Below are positions 1 through 9,742 of a stretch of 64,000 nucleotides of DNA, in pieces; within the stretch, counting starts at the first letter, position 1, and each line of letters begins with the position of its first letter. The notes below the pieces were generated by a model that was not told where the DNA came from, searched no databases, and saw nothing but the letters and a program-made list of their open reading frames with translations. Both the position numbers and the translations under genes were made by a program. The stretch is from Takakia lepidozioides (Eukaryota; Streptophyta; Takakiopsida; Takakiales; Takakiaceae). The DNA is taken from contig CM060734.1 of assembly GCA_030704615.1 (NCBI GenBank), positions 25,728,001-25,792,000 of the forward strand. Reading direction: 5' to 3'.

Positions 1-855
1 CGCATTTCCAGCACTTTCCAATTCCCTCATCTCACCTTCAGCCATCAACTTAAACTTCGCAAATGAATCCTTGTACCGTGCTTCTGGCTCTGCTTGCTCA
101 GTAGGTCGCCTCTCCAACTCTGCTTGCCGACTCAATGCCTCAGTCAATTGCTGCTGCAACTCTGCAATACGATTGTCTTTATGCTACGATCGAGTGGTCT
201 GCAACTGAACCACAACATCTTTGTCTGCAATGGCCTTCACATATTGGGTTTTTTTCTTCCTCCATTGCTCCTTACTCGCCTGCAACTCCTTGGCATCCAC
301 ATCCGATTTCTTCTTCAATTCCTCCCATCCCCCTTGTAATTGGCGATTTTGTGAGATGACAGCAGCATAAGTGGTTTTCAATTCTTCTAGCTCTTTGCGC
401 ACATCCTCATTATCAATTGCTTCAACTGCTACCTCTTGCAGACCATTAACCAAATCGCGAAGATTCGTTGTAAAGGAAGGATTTGTCTGGCTCCCTACAT
501 CCTTGCCAGTGGAAGTAACAATAGCCATGTTAGCATTGGGGGTTGCATTGACCTTCGCTCCTTGAGCACTCGACTCAGCATTGTTTGTCCTCTGTATCTG
601 TACTTCATCCGGAGGGGGTACTTCCAATCGATGCTGAAGTACCATCGAAAGATATGTCACACAATGTAGACTATCAGCCTTTGCTGCCCGCCTCTTACTG
701 AAGATCTCCTCATGAATCTTTCCACACAAAAACTTTGCCCAGTTAAGACACAATCCTTCAAACGATGCTACTGCCGCATTCAATTGTCTGCTTGCTATAT
801 AAGTAAGTGCTTTCTTCATCGTCAATCGACTTGTTACAAACTTCAACCATTCCAT
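1..855 (-). pseudogene. Retroelement-associated coiled-coil ORF, runs off left edge
   Basis: The minus-strand frame is open from about 855 to the window edge except for one TAG at 184-186. The 223 residues before that stop and the roughly 60 after it are in the same frame, so this looks like one protein with a single nonsense codon. The N-terminal third has the pattern of a tryptophan-alanine helix followed by a lysine/arginine-rich stretch, a polar Ser/Asn/Thr linker follows, and the rest is Glu/Lys/Gln/Leu-rich coiled coil. A similar layout occurs at 54281-56866, so I infer an accessory ORF of a large plant LTR retroelement. I recognise no enzymatic motif. The upstream end is cut by the LTR that begins at 887. 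A myosin-like or structural coiled-coil gene cannot be excluded. Confidence 0.5.
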
Positions 856-886
856 GAGCTCGGGTCCGATTATTTTGGCAATTGAC

Positions 887-1889
887 TGTTAGAGGGTTGT
901 CTGGGATTTCGACAGTTTTACGGGTTCTGTGGGGTACCCTTAATTTTGCGCAGACCTACGGTGGTAGACTCAGACCAATACAAACCTTAGGGGTCACAGA
1001 CACAGGCCTTAGGGGTGGTAGACAGGCTTACACAATCAGTCACAGCCTTACACAGTTAGACACAACCTGTCACAGCCTGACATAGCCTAATACAGTCAGT
1101 CACAGCCTTACACAGCCTATCATAGTCTATCACAGCCTGACACAACCGACACAGCCCGACACAACCAGTCATAGTCAGACACAGTCAGTCACAGCTCGGC
1201 ACAGTCACAGCCCGACACAGCTTGGCACAGCCCGTCACAGTGTTCACAGGGAACGGTTATCATTGGCATGGAACGACTGTGTGGGAACGACATCTGCAGA
1301 AGGAACGTGCATTCTGTCTTGGATGACAGCTAGTTAGTTAGGCGGTTAGAACAGCTTGCAGGTAGAATAAGCAGAGTAGCGACATGGAGGGGGTCATTTC
1401 AGAGATCGCTTCTTGGACATCACTTGAGGAGATCAGGCGGAGAGCACGATCTTGGAGCACAGGGATGGAGATTACACAGAGGAGGAGATATGACGAGATG
1501 ATGCTTGATTCATGCAAGCTGTAGAGATGCAATGTAGAGCAGATTAGAGACACCATGGCTTTGGCCTGATACATGATAGATATTAATATGATTCATATTT
1601 CATACTCACACCGTGTAGAGAGATATGAGTGAAGCTGTGGAATGAATGCTTGAGTAGATGGAACATGGTAGATTGCAGAAGCAATCTGATACTTAATCAT
1701 AGATAGTAAGGTAAAATGCTAACATGAATGCGAGAAGGGATACAAATAGGAAGCACCCCCATGATACACTAGTTGTAGGTCATAACTGATTGTTCTGAGC
1801 GGGCCGAGTACTTAGAGATTTCCAACTCTTCTATCCTGGAGTTTCCACCTCGGATAGGTAAGGGATGGGTGAGTAGAAGCCGCTCGACA
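887..1889 (+). repeat. Family A 5' LTR, copy 1
   Basis: It starts TGTTAGAGGG and ends CTCGACA, the usual TG...CA ends, and is followed after two bases by a primer-binding site. The same sequence with point differences and indels recurs at 57096-58051. The left flank shares nothing with the flank of the second copy, which fixes the 5' boundary. It contains a CACAGCC-rich minisatellite in its first third. Confidence 0.88.
1030..1250 (+). repeat. CACAGCC-type minisatellite inside LTR
   Basis: Degenerate tandem units of about 10 bases, such as CACAGCCTGA, CACAGCCTTA and CACAGTCAGT, fill this stretch. The second LTR copy has the same tract with a different arrangement of units at 57215-57440, so it varies in length between copies. 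Confidence 0.85.
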
Positions 1890-2477
1890 TTTGGCGACCA
1901 TACTGGGGAACTAAGTCAAGAACAACCAGATGTGACAGGCATCTGGTGGGATCATGGTGGATGGAGAATTAAGGAATTTGATGTGAATCAAATTCCCTGT
2001 GAAACTGAGAAAGAAAGATTGTCCAAACAATTCTGTCAGAGGTTCTTGGAATTGCCAGACCGTTGCAAGGAAAACATTCTTAAGAGAGTGCATGATGCTG
2101 ATCCAGAGTGGGGTTTGGAGAAAGGAGTGATAAAGATTTATCAAGTGGCCTGTAGAGGGAGAGCAAGTTGGTTACCAACACTGGTTTATGTGATAGCATT
2201 GCTATCCATTAAACGAGTGGAGTTTGAAAGCTGGGAGGAACGGAAGGTGAATGTTTACACTCATATGCATGAAGAACTTGAACTGGTAAAGAATTGGATT
2301 CCTAAGGATATCTTGTGGATCAAACTTACACCAAGAATAGCTTTTCAGACGTGCTTGCCATATGGTTATATGGTAACGGAGCCTTCTAGTATAGCCAAGG
2401 GTGCATTAAAGCTTGAAAGAAATCCAGGCATATACGAGAGATACTACAGAAGAGAGTTTTGGTTATTGCCTCATTAA
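1869..2477 (+). CDS. Extra ORF between primer site and gag, family A
   Basis: An open frame of about 200 codons spans the LTR end and the primer site and stops at 2477, 20 bases before the gag ATG. There is no in-frame ATG near the front; the frame opens with GTG at 1869, and the first 40 codons cover the primer site, so a non-AUG start, a spliced leader or readthrough would be needed. The product is rich in charged residues and Trp (ESWEER, KNWIPKD) and has no motif I recognise. Copy 2 keeps it at 58057-58597 with one stop and a small deletion. Ogre/Tat elements are known for an ORF1 in this position, so I infer an equivalent. Confidence 0.6.
   Translation: MSRSRSTFGDHTGELSQEQPDVTGIWWDHGGWRIKEFDVNQIPCETEKERLSKQFCQRFLELPDRCKENILKRVHDADPEWGLEKGVIKIYQVACRGRASWLPTLVYVIALLSIKRVEFESWEERKVNVYTHMHEELELVKNWIPKDILWIKLTPRIAFQTCLPYGYMVTEPSSIAKGALKLERNPGIYERYYRREFWLLPH
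1892..1909 (+). other. Primer-binding site, family A copy 1
   Basis: TGGCGACCATACTGGGGA lies two bases after the LTR end CA. A TGG start at this distance is the standard position for a tRNA 3'-end complement. The sequence is not the initiator-Met type. I cannot name the tRNA with certainty. Confidence 0.75.
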
Positions 2478-2497
2478 AGATATGAAAGACATGGGAC

Positions 2498-3295
2498 ATG
2501 AGTGATGAAAGGGAAGCTAGACTCCACAGATATTCAGCGAAAAGAGAAAGTTATTTGAAAGCTAATTATCCATATCTCTGGGAGAGAGGAATAGACATAG
2601 GGGAATCATCTGGACCTCTAACACCATTAAGGCCAGAGAGTACATCGCCCATACCGGAAGAAGCAGAATTGGAAGCCACTCCTTCTTATTCTTTACAAGA
2701 AAGAGTAAGGGATTTGGTAGAGGAAGAAGATCAGCCACGAAGGGAAAGATCTGAGGTACATCCCTGGGTTAAAGATTTGACAGAAATCTTTGATCAGAGT
2801 TGGCATGGAACACCAAGAGCAGGAACTCCACTTTCTGAAACACAAGACAAAGAAAGAGAGGAAGATGTGGCAGAGCCAACGGAGAGTTCAGACTCTCCAA
2901 CACCACTTCATTTGAGTTATATGAGTGAGGAAGAAGAAATCCAAGAGAAGAACTTGGAAGATGAAAACAGAGAGAAGAATTTGGAAGATGAAGAGTATGA
3001 AGAAGTAGACCCAACAGTTGAGGTTGAGACTATACCCAGGACATCCCAACCTGTTGGACCTGGATCAAGTGGAGCACTTGGATCACAAGCCAACAAAGGT
3101 GTCGGCTCAGGGAGATCAGGCGGGCAGCTTGGATCTGGCTCTGGGGGGACAGAGAGTGTGGGAATTAGTGCAACTGGAGCTGGGGGTACTGCAAGTACAG
3201 GGGGGCCAGTAGCAGGGAGTGCTCAGGGGCCAACACCTGGTGGGAGTTCCACCACTACAACAGTAGGTCCTCAAGGACCAACACCTACAGAAGGA
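2498..3295 (+). CDS. Gag N-terminal region, family A copy 1 (5' part of split gene)
   Basis: It starts at a true ATG (2498-2500). About 266 codons are uninterrupted up to the MULE-A insertion. The order is a charged N-terminal stretch with PYLWERG, a Pro/Glu-rich acidic segment with the repeat EKNLEDE, then a Gly/Ser/Thr/Pro-rich linker ending QGPTPTEG. The frame resumes after MULE-A at 15366 with RPAPVKG and runs into the capsid domain, so the two halves were one gene. The linker is low-complexity and probably disordered. A rearranged copy of the same region lies at 63356-64000 on the minus strand. Confidence 0.8.
3287..3295 (+). repeat. Target-site duplication, left of MULE-A
   Basis: ACAGAAGGA here pairs with CCAGAAAGA at 15357-15365 (7 of 9 identical). 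The inverted gag copy near 63630 shows the uninterrupted target with this segment once only. Confidence 0.75.
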
Positions 3296-3333
3296 GAGGT
3301 TAGCTATTTCATGAGCATGAGCGGCATGAGCGG
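3296..3333 (+). repeat. MULE-A left terminal inverted repeat
   Basis: GAGGTTAGCTATTTCATGAG followed by repeated GCATGAGCGG units. It matches the right end inverted, with a one-base indel, and the ends of MULE-B. Confidence 0.85.
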
Positions 3334-3524
3334 AGTAGTAAGACAATCGGTTTTCATGAGCAGAAGTACAAATTCTGCAAATAAAAAAAATGAAAAACAT
3401 TATTTTAATGGGATGTATCCAAAAAAAACAATATAATATTCATTGTTTGAAGTAGAAATTGTAGTTTTGAGAGCCGTGCTCATGATATTTCGTCTTCCGC
3501 TCATGCGAGTTGCGAGCGACATCT

Positions 3525-3845
3525 GCAAAAATGGCGCCGAATTTCGCGATAATAGGTTCCGCAAGCAGAAAAATCGGCGACGTATTGCGCGGTAATAGGT
3601 GTCTCCGGCGAAAAATGGTGCCGAATTTCGCGGTTATAGGTCCCAACTTCATTGAAGTGTAAGCCCAAAATTTGGAAATGTGGCGCCGAATTTCGGTACA
3701 TGGTGCCGGACATTGCACAAATGTTGGGCAGTTCTGGGCCATGTAACTGGAAATTCGGCGCCATTTTTCCAGACATCGTTTCCAGACAATGTTGGGACTT
3801 AGCCAGTTTTCGGCCCAAAAAAAGAAATTCGGCGCCATTTTTCCA
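3525..3845. repeat. CGGCGCCG motif cluster A1 (left subterminal)
   Basis: At least five sites with the core GGCGCC or its transition form GGTGCC, flanked by AATTTCG or ATTTTTCC arms, are spaced 70-80 bases apart (near 3530, 3610, 3681, 3758 and 3827), with alternating orientation. The same cluster type recurs at the left end of MULE-B. Confidence 0.8.
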
Positions 3846-4120
3846 GAAATGGCCCCCTCAACTGCAACTGTTGGAACTCAGTTTTCTGGAAGATTTGCAA
3901 ATTTTTCATGCCGCCATCTTTGTATTGATTCTGTTTCGACATTGAATTGCCACTGGACGTCAACGGATATCCAGCAGTCCCTAGTGTTTAAAAGACATCA
4001 CTTTAATATTGTCTGTCTCATTCCAGGAGTTTTGGGGTACAATTCATTACACTGCAAAACAAAGTCTAATGCATCAAAATGCAATTGCAAATATCCATAT
4101 GGTGGATTCCTTTTTCCCCA

Positions 4121-7100
4121 TCAATGATTTCTGGAATCCCGGCCGAGGAGTTTGTGCAGCTCATTCACGCTCAACGCTGGTGCATGAATAAAGTCATCAA
4201 TAGTCAAGTTCATCCTCAACCTCTTTAGGTAAATGTAATACAGATGCTTGCACGGATAATACTTTGACCCCTTCTTTGCTTCCATCAAGGAGAAGTCCGT
4301 ACAATTGCAAGTCGGCTCCACTCCAATCGTAATTGTGTATACGTCGTCGCATACAGCTGAGCCGGCCGTTGCCATCCGATAAACACGCCCAAGGCCGGGT
4401 GGGGGTACGTCCACGGAACTCTGAATAGTGCAAGCCATCCCAAGAGCATTGGCAATCCGAGTCTCATTCAACTTGTTGGGAGGGTGTCGTCTCTTCACTC
4501 TTCCGAATCGCATTGTGGGATGTGCAGAATTGTCCAATCCGTCTCTACTGGACCAAACAGTCTGCAATGGCTGGGTCTGAGGAACTGGAAACGAGTGGGC
4601 CGGGACGTCTGTGCGTTGCACCATTCAAAATCCTACTACAGAAAGAGCATCCGCCTCATTCTGAGAGAGGTTGCAACCCGGTGCAACAGGCCAGACGCCC
4701 GGAGGCTCCGGCATTCCTTGAATCCCATACTTGGGCTTGCCAAATACACAGGTCATTATGTCGTGCCTACAGAACCAAAACGTCTGCGTTGTGGCGTGAG
4801 AGAATGTGGGAGTAAAATATCTACCGCTGAAACAAGGTGCAGGTACAGCACCGTGTGGGTTCCTCCGAATCATCTCACCACAGCGTGCTCTAGTATCCAC
4901 CCGAATGGCGCAGCACTTCCCTCGAAATGCCGACAATGTCTTTGCAATTCTCCACTGTGACTCCGATACTCTTGTCTCCACAATGGGTATGTTGTACTGC
5001 GTTACTACAGATGGCTCGTTATGTTCCTCGGGCACGTGCCCCGTGCTCAAAGGAGATGGCGATCTTGAATGTGCAGGACTTGTGGTGCTCGACGAGACCT
5101 CCTTGGGCAACATCATGGGACCACAAGGGAGCGTGCGAATATTCTTGTCAGCTCGCCATGAATCCTCTTCTCTGACGTTGTCCACCAAGCCCGCATACAT
5201 GCAAATTGTGTCTCTGCATCATCCAAGGTGGGAGCATGCTTCCACGCAAGACACATGGAACGGTGCTCCTCTCTGAAATCTGGCGCCACGAGCCGGGTTG
5301 TGTATTGCGACAAGCTCTACAGAAAATGGAACCCACAAGATCTCTCTTTGCCTTCCATCGGAACATTGGGGTCTTCCCTGTACACCCTTCAGATGGCAGT
5401 CCAATTTGCTTGTGCGTTGTCTGCCATGAAACCACGGAAATTGGGAGGGGGCAATCCCGCTCTGGCCATCTGTTCGTTTATTCCCTGCCAAAGAAGCATC
5501 TCCGATTGTGTCCCCTCTCCTTTCATCTCACAAATAGCAGTTGTTATTAGCATCCTGCAGTGGGTGTCGTAGACATGTGCAGCCATTGTTACCCACTGGT
5601 GATTTGTAATTTGCTTGATATGGTCGAACATGACCCAACTGTTTGACAAGTCCCCACTCGTCATCCGGTCGACCAGTTCGACGCCGCTGCCACGCCCACA
5701 CGTGGACATTTTGAATACAAAACAACGATCTGCCTCAGTCCCTTGTCCAGGAAACCTACTTCCATGAATGTAGTCATATCCACATCGTCGCTTCACCTCC
5801 AGAATGGAGTGCATATTCGAGCCACGCCCAATTTTTTGTTTGCAGGAGACAATGTGGTTTCGGACATTTGGTGAACAGACGTGGGACACTAACTCTAGCA
5901 ATGCCTCCATTTCCTTCTCATCGAGAGGAACTATGTCGGAGCCGTCTTCCGACATAATTTTGGCCAATGCCATCTTATGGGCGGCCTGCAGCTGTATCTG
6001 TTTGGGTTTGGCACCAGGTCTCAACCTAACCTCCTCCTGAACGAGCTGATCTGCCTCGTGGGCAGCCTCCCGCGAGTTCCTCCTCGCCAATTTGTGACAA
6101 TGGGAACCAACGTGTATGCAAGCTCGTGTAAGGTCAGGGATACGGTGCAACACATAGAACTGCTTGGCATTACAAACAGACATGCAATGTGGTGGTTCTT
6201 TGCAATGCGCACACTTAAATGTGGAGTTTGGAACCTTCTCCTGAGCTCGAAATGGTTGGTGAGCTGTGCCTGTCCAGTCCGTCTCGTTCCTGTGACCTTT
6301 GGATTTAAAGTGGAAGCAAGTTGGGGAGAAACACCGCAACGCGCTCGCACATACAACATAGCGCACCCGCACACCATCGAGCACCTTCATGCTGGTGGTT
6401 TTGGTGACGCACCAAGGATGACCGTCATGTTTCCTATCCATATCTTTCAACATTCCGGACGCCCTCGAATAGTCCGTTCGAGGAGGAACTCAAAGAACAT
6501 ATTACCGTCAACGTCTGCAGGAAGACATGTAACGGATTTAATGGCAAACTTGCTGTAGTCCAGCCCAGCCAGCTCCGAGCGGTGTCCCTCCATGTGAAGC
6601 CCTCGCAGAATTTCAAGAATGGATCGAACTGCTATGTTCGTGCTGGGAATATGACTCCCTCGTCCGCTGATGTCCATTGAGGACTTGCCTGATCTCCAGG
6701 ATGATCTCGGAACTTCCATGACCTCGTCGGAGTCGGACTGGTTGTGAACAACCCTCGCTCGTCTTCATTGATGGGTTTGGCTCTGGATTTACTTCGTTGT
6801 GGACTTCTCTCTTTGAGGTGCCCACTCTCTGATTCGCGGATTGTTTCGTGGAAGGCGCCAGGATAGAAGGCACATTTGGCGGGCAAATGAAGTCCCCAAC
6901 AGCCCTGTATATGACGTTGTCCGATGGTGGAACTTGCCATTCCCTGCCGTAGCCGAAATCATCGTGGAGCACAACAATACTTTCGACTACAACTCCGTTT
7001 GAATCCTTTCTTTCCTTCTCCAAAAATACCGACCCCGGTTTCAGGTGGTATCGAACGCAGAGATATTTCTCCATCACCCGGCAGATCTCCCCTCTGCATG

Positions 7101-7161
7101 GAAATGTAGCTCTATGCTCGTGAGGAGGGCAGTACACTATATCGCTCGGGTTTTCTGCCAT
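4121..7161 (-). pseudogene. MULE transposase with SWIM zinc finger (MULE-A, degenerate)
   Basis: It reads from about 7161 (first good ATG, MAEN) down to a stop at 4121. Domains in order: an N-terminal domain with VMEKYLCVRYHLKPG; cysteine/histidine-rich zinc-binding segments (DGHPWCVTK, FKCAHC, ACIHVGSHCH); a MULE catalytic core with WVMFDHI, WVTMAAHVYD and GFMADNAQANW; and a C-terminal SWIM finger (CNCTDF then YPCKHLYYI near 4240-4310). MULE families use a DDE core plus a CxC...CxH SWIM finger, which this matches. Compared with MULE-B, the segment between the core and the C-terminus holding TTNMAES is deleted near 5150-5200, so the third catalytic residue is gone and the copy must be inactive. 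Frameshifts are present at several joins. It is divergent from the plus-strand gene at 9743. Confidence 0.82.
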
Positions 7162-7565
7162 GGGAGTTGTGCACACAAGACTGCCAGGACGATGTTCAGA
7201 CAAGCGCCCTGGGAGAAGGGGGGATGCAGCGAGGGGAAGGAATGCAGGGCTGATTTTTGGAAGCGACGAAGCCTATTCATGAATCCGGGGAGCCCACTCT
7301 CTCGAAAATCCACTTTCAGAGAGTTAATGAACCTTGTCTGCGGAATGCGGCCCCTGGCCTTTGCGCAATAACTGCCATCGGTATGCAGTCAGAAGGTATA
7401 TGACCTGTGCAGATGCGCTGGGCAAACCAATCATTACGGCGTCTGACAAGAAGCGTGGGGGGGCGAGCGTGCAAGCACCTTCCCCATGGACAGAGGGAAC
7501 TGACAGAGGTGGCATTCCAGTGGGTCTGATTACAAGATTGAGTGCCAAAACCTCGTTGCCAATCG

Positions 7566-8765
7566 TCAACATACAACAGCGGCGCTGAATTTGCAGCCGA
7601 GGCCGGTCGGACGAAGTCGTCTCGGGGGTGAGTCAGTCACCGGGCCGACAGAGAACATCCCCCGGATGGAAAAACGGCGCCGAATTTCCATCCGAGGCCC
7701 GTTGGATGAAGTCGTCTCGGGGGGAGAGGCCGACACATGGCCGACAGAGAATATCCCCCGGATGGAAAAACGGCGCCGAATTTCCATCCGAGGCCCGTTG
7801 GATGAAGTCGTCTTGGGGGGAGAGGCCGACACCTGGCCGACAGAGAACATCCCCGGGAAGGAAAAACGGCGCCGAATTTCCATCCGAGGCCTGTTGGATG
7901 AAGTCGTCTCGGGGGGAGAGGCCGACACCTGGCCGACAGAGAACATCCCCCGGATGGAAATTCGGCGCCGAATTTCCATCCGAGGCCCGTGGGATGAAGT
8001 CGTCTCGGGGGGAGAGGCCGACACATGGCCGACAGAGAACATCCCCCGGATGGAAAAATGGCGCCGAATTTCCATCCGAGGCCCGTGGGATGAAGTCGTC
8101 TCGGGGGGAGAGGCCGACACATGGCCGACAGAGAACATCCCCCGGATGGAAAAACGGAGCCGAATTTCCATCCGAGGCCCGTTGGATGAAGTCGTCTCGG
8201 GGGAAGAGGCTTTTGGGATCCGAGGTTTTGACACGTGGCTGACAGAGAACATCCCCCCCGGATGGAAATTCGGCGCCGAATTTCCATCCGGCCGCGCTCC
8301 AAATTACCTCCAGGATGGAAATTCGGCGCCGTTTTTCCATCCGGCCGCGCTCCGAATTACCTAGCGGATGGAAATTCGGCGCCGGATTTCCATCCGGCCG
8401 CGCTCCGAATTACCTCTGGGATGGAAATTCGGCGCCGTTTTTCCATCCGGCCGCGCTCCGAATTACCTGGCGGATGGAAATTCGGCGCCGGATTTCCATC
8501 CGGCCGCGCTCTGAATTACCTCTGGGATGGAAATTCGGCGTCGTTTTTCCATCCGGCCGCGCTCCGAATTACCTGGCGGATGGAAATTCGGCACCGGATT
8601 TCCATCCGGCCGCGCTCCGAATTACCTGCAGGATGGAAATGCGGCGCCGGATTTCCATCCGGCGTCTCCTGGATGAGAACGGCTCGGGCGGAGGGATGGC
8701 CTCGTTGCGTCATACTTCATCCGCTGGATGGAAATTCGGCGCCAATTTTTTCCATCCAGCGGGCG
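7566..8765. repeat. CGGCGCCG palindrome array A2 between divergent genes
   Basis: Two tandem arrays abut. From about 7590 to 8220 a unit of roughly 90-100 bases repeats six times, each with a site flanked by GGATGGAAA and TTTCCATCC arms. From about 8260 to 8690 a unit of about 53 bases repeats eight times, joined by GGCCGCGCTCCGAATTACCT. The site at 8260-8290 is a perfect 30-base palindrome centred on GGCGCC. About 16 sites in all, some with T or A transitions in the core. All long reading frames here are by-products of the repeat. Confidence 0.92.
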
Positions 8766-9742
8766 ATTGACGAAGTCTCGGGGGGGGGGGGGGGTGGGGG
8801 GGGGGGCGCCTGTGACCGACCTCCATACCTACGACATTTAATGGCGCAGTTGCGCATTAAATGTCCTCCATCGTCGGTTTTGAACAGGGCTGGCGACACA
8901 GGGATTCCGCGCTTGCTTCCCGGATACGCCTTGGAAACCTAATGCTAAACTTGGATGAACTTCTATTCGAGGCATGTACACACACATACTGTGAGATCTT
9001 TTTTCTTTTGCTGGGACTTATGCCGCGTGGAGGAGGCCGTGGCTCTCTTGAGAGAAACCCCACATCCAGACCGCGGATGCTCGAGCAGGAAATTCCATTG
9101 TCTTGCTCACAGCCCGCGCCAACTAAAGCCGAGCACTCTCAGGTTCCGCCCCTTCCTCTTTCGGTTTTCTTCGTTTTTTTAGTTTGTTTTCGCATCTTCC
9201 GCCTGGCAGCCCTGGAAGCGCATGGTTGCAACGCAAAAGCACGAGTTGTTGAGTAGAATGATCAAGGTCAGAGTGGTTAGAAAGGAGCCAGGTTGTTGCT
9301 GCATTCAGATTTGCAACAGGGTGCACACCTCGCTGTAGATAACAGGTTGCATCTCGGAATTAAGGAAATCCATGCTGAGCTGGGAAGATTGTCTGAGCAG
9401 ATGAAGTGCCTTCAAAACATTTCACCCTGTTTTCCCGTCTTATGGAATTCCTGTTCATTTGTTCGTCGTGTTTCATGTTGATTTCTGCAAGTTAATGGTT
9501 TAGTGAACCTTAGATAGTTTGCAATGCGTGTGCAAAGCCGGCAGCTCTGGAGAAGGCTGCTTGTGCATGTCATTCTTAGGCATTGGTTGGATTTGTTTTT
9601 CATTGTTGTTCCATGCCACTCCATACTTGGTTTTGTTTTGTTTTCATTGTTGTTCCACGATTGTTGCGATGGTGGTTGCGCTGCTCGTTGCGATGGTGGT
9701 TTTCATTCCGATGTTGGTTCTCACGATTTTTGGGGATGACAG
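8766..9742. other. Untranslated or first-exon region of the MULE-A plus-strand gene
   Basis: It begins with a G run interrupted by single T and C bases (about 8779-8808). No convincing coding frame follows. A possible short exon with coiled-coil character (HLGIKEIHAELGRLSEQMKCLQ) lies near 9350-9420. I cannot place the start codon of the downstream gene. Confidence 0.4.

Noticed and set aside
3440-3945. Overlapping frames with MAPNF-like repeats
   Set aside because: Products of motif cluster A1; no conservation beyond the DNA motif.
4806-5276. Plus-strand frames across 4480-7370
   Set aside because: Shadows of the minus-strand transposase, whose zinc-finger and catalytic motifs read only on the minus strand.
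8779-8808. Poly-G tract as a telomere or G-quadruplex signal
   Set aside because: A single homopolymer-like run; it may be real but could also be a sequencing artefact, and nothing nearby supports a telomere.
7591-8942. Several 200-plus codon frames on both strands with repeats such as GEADTWPTEN
   Set aside because: All come from the tandem palindrome array; both strands are open together, as expected for repeats and not genes.
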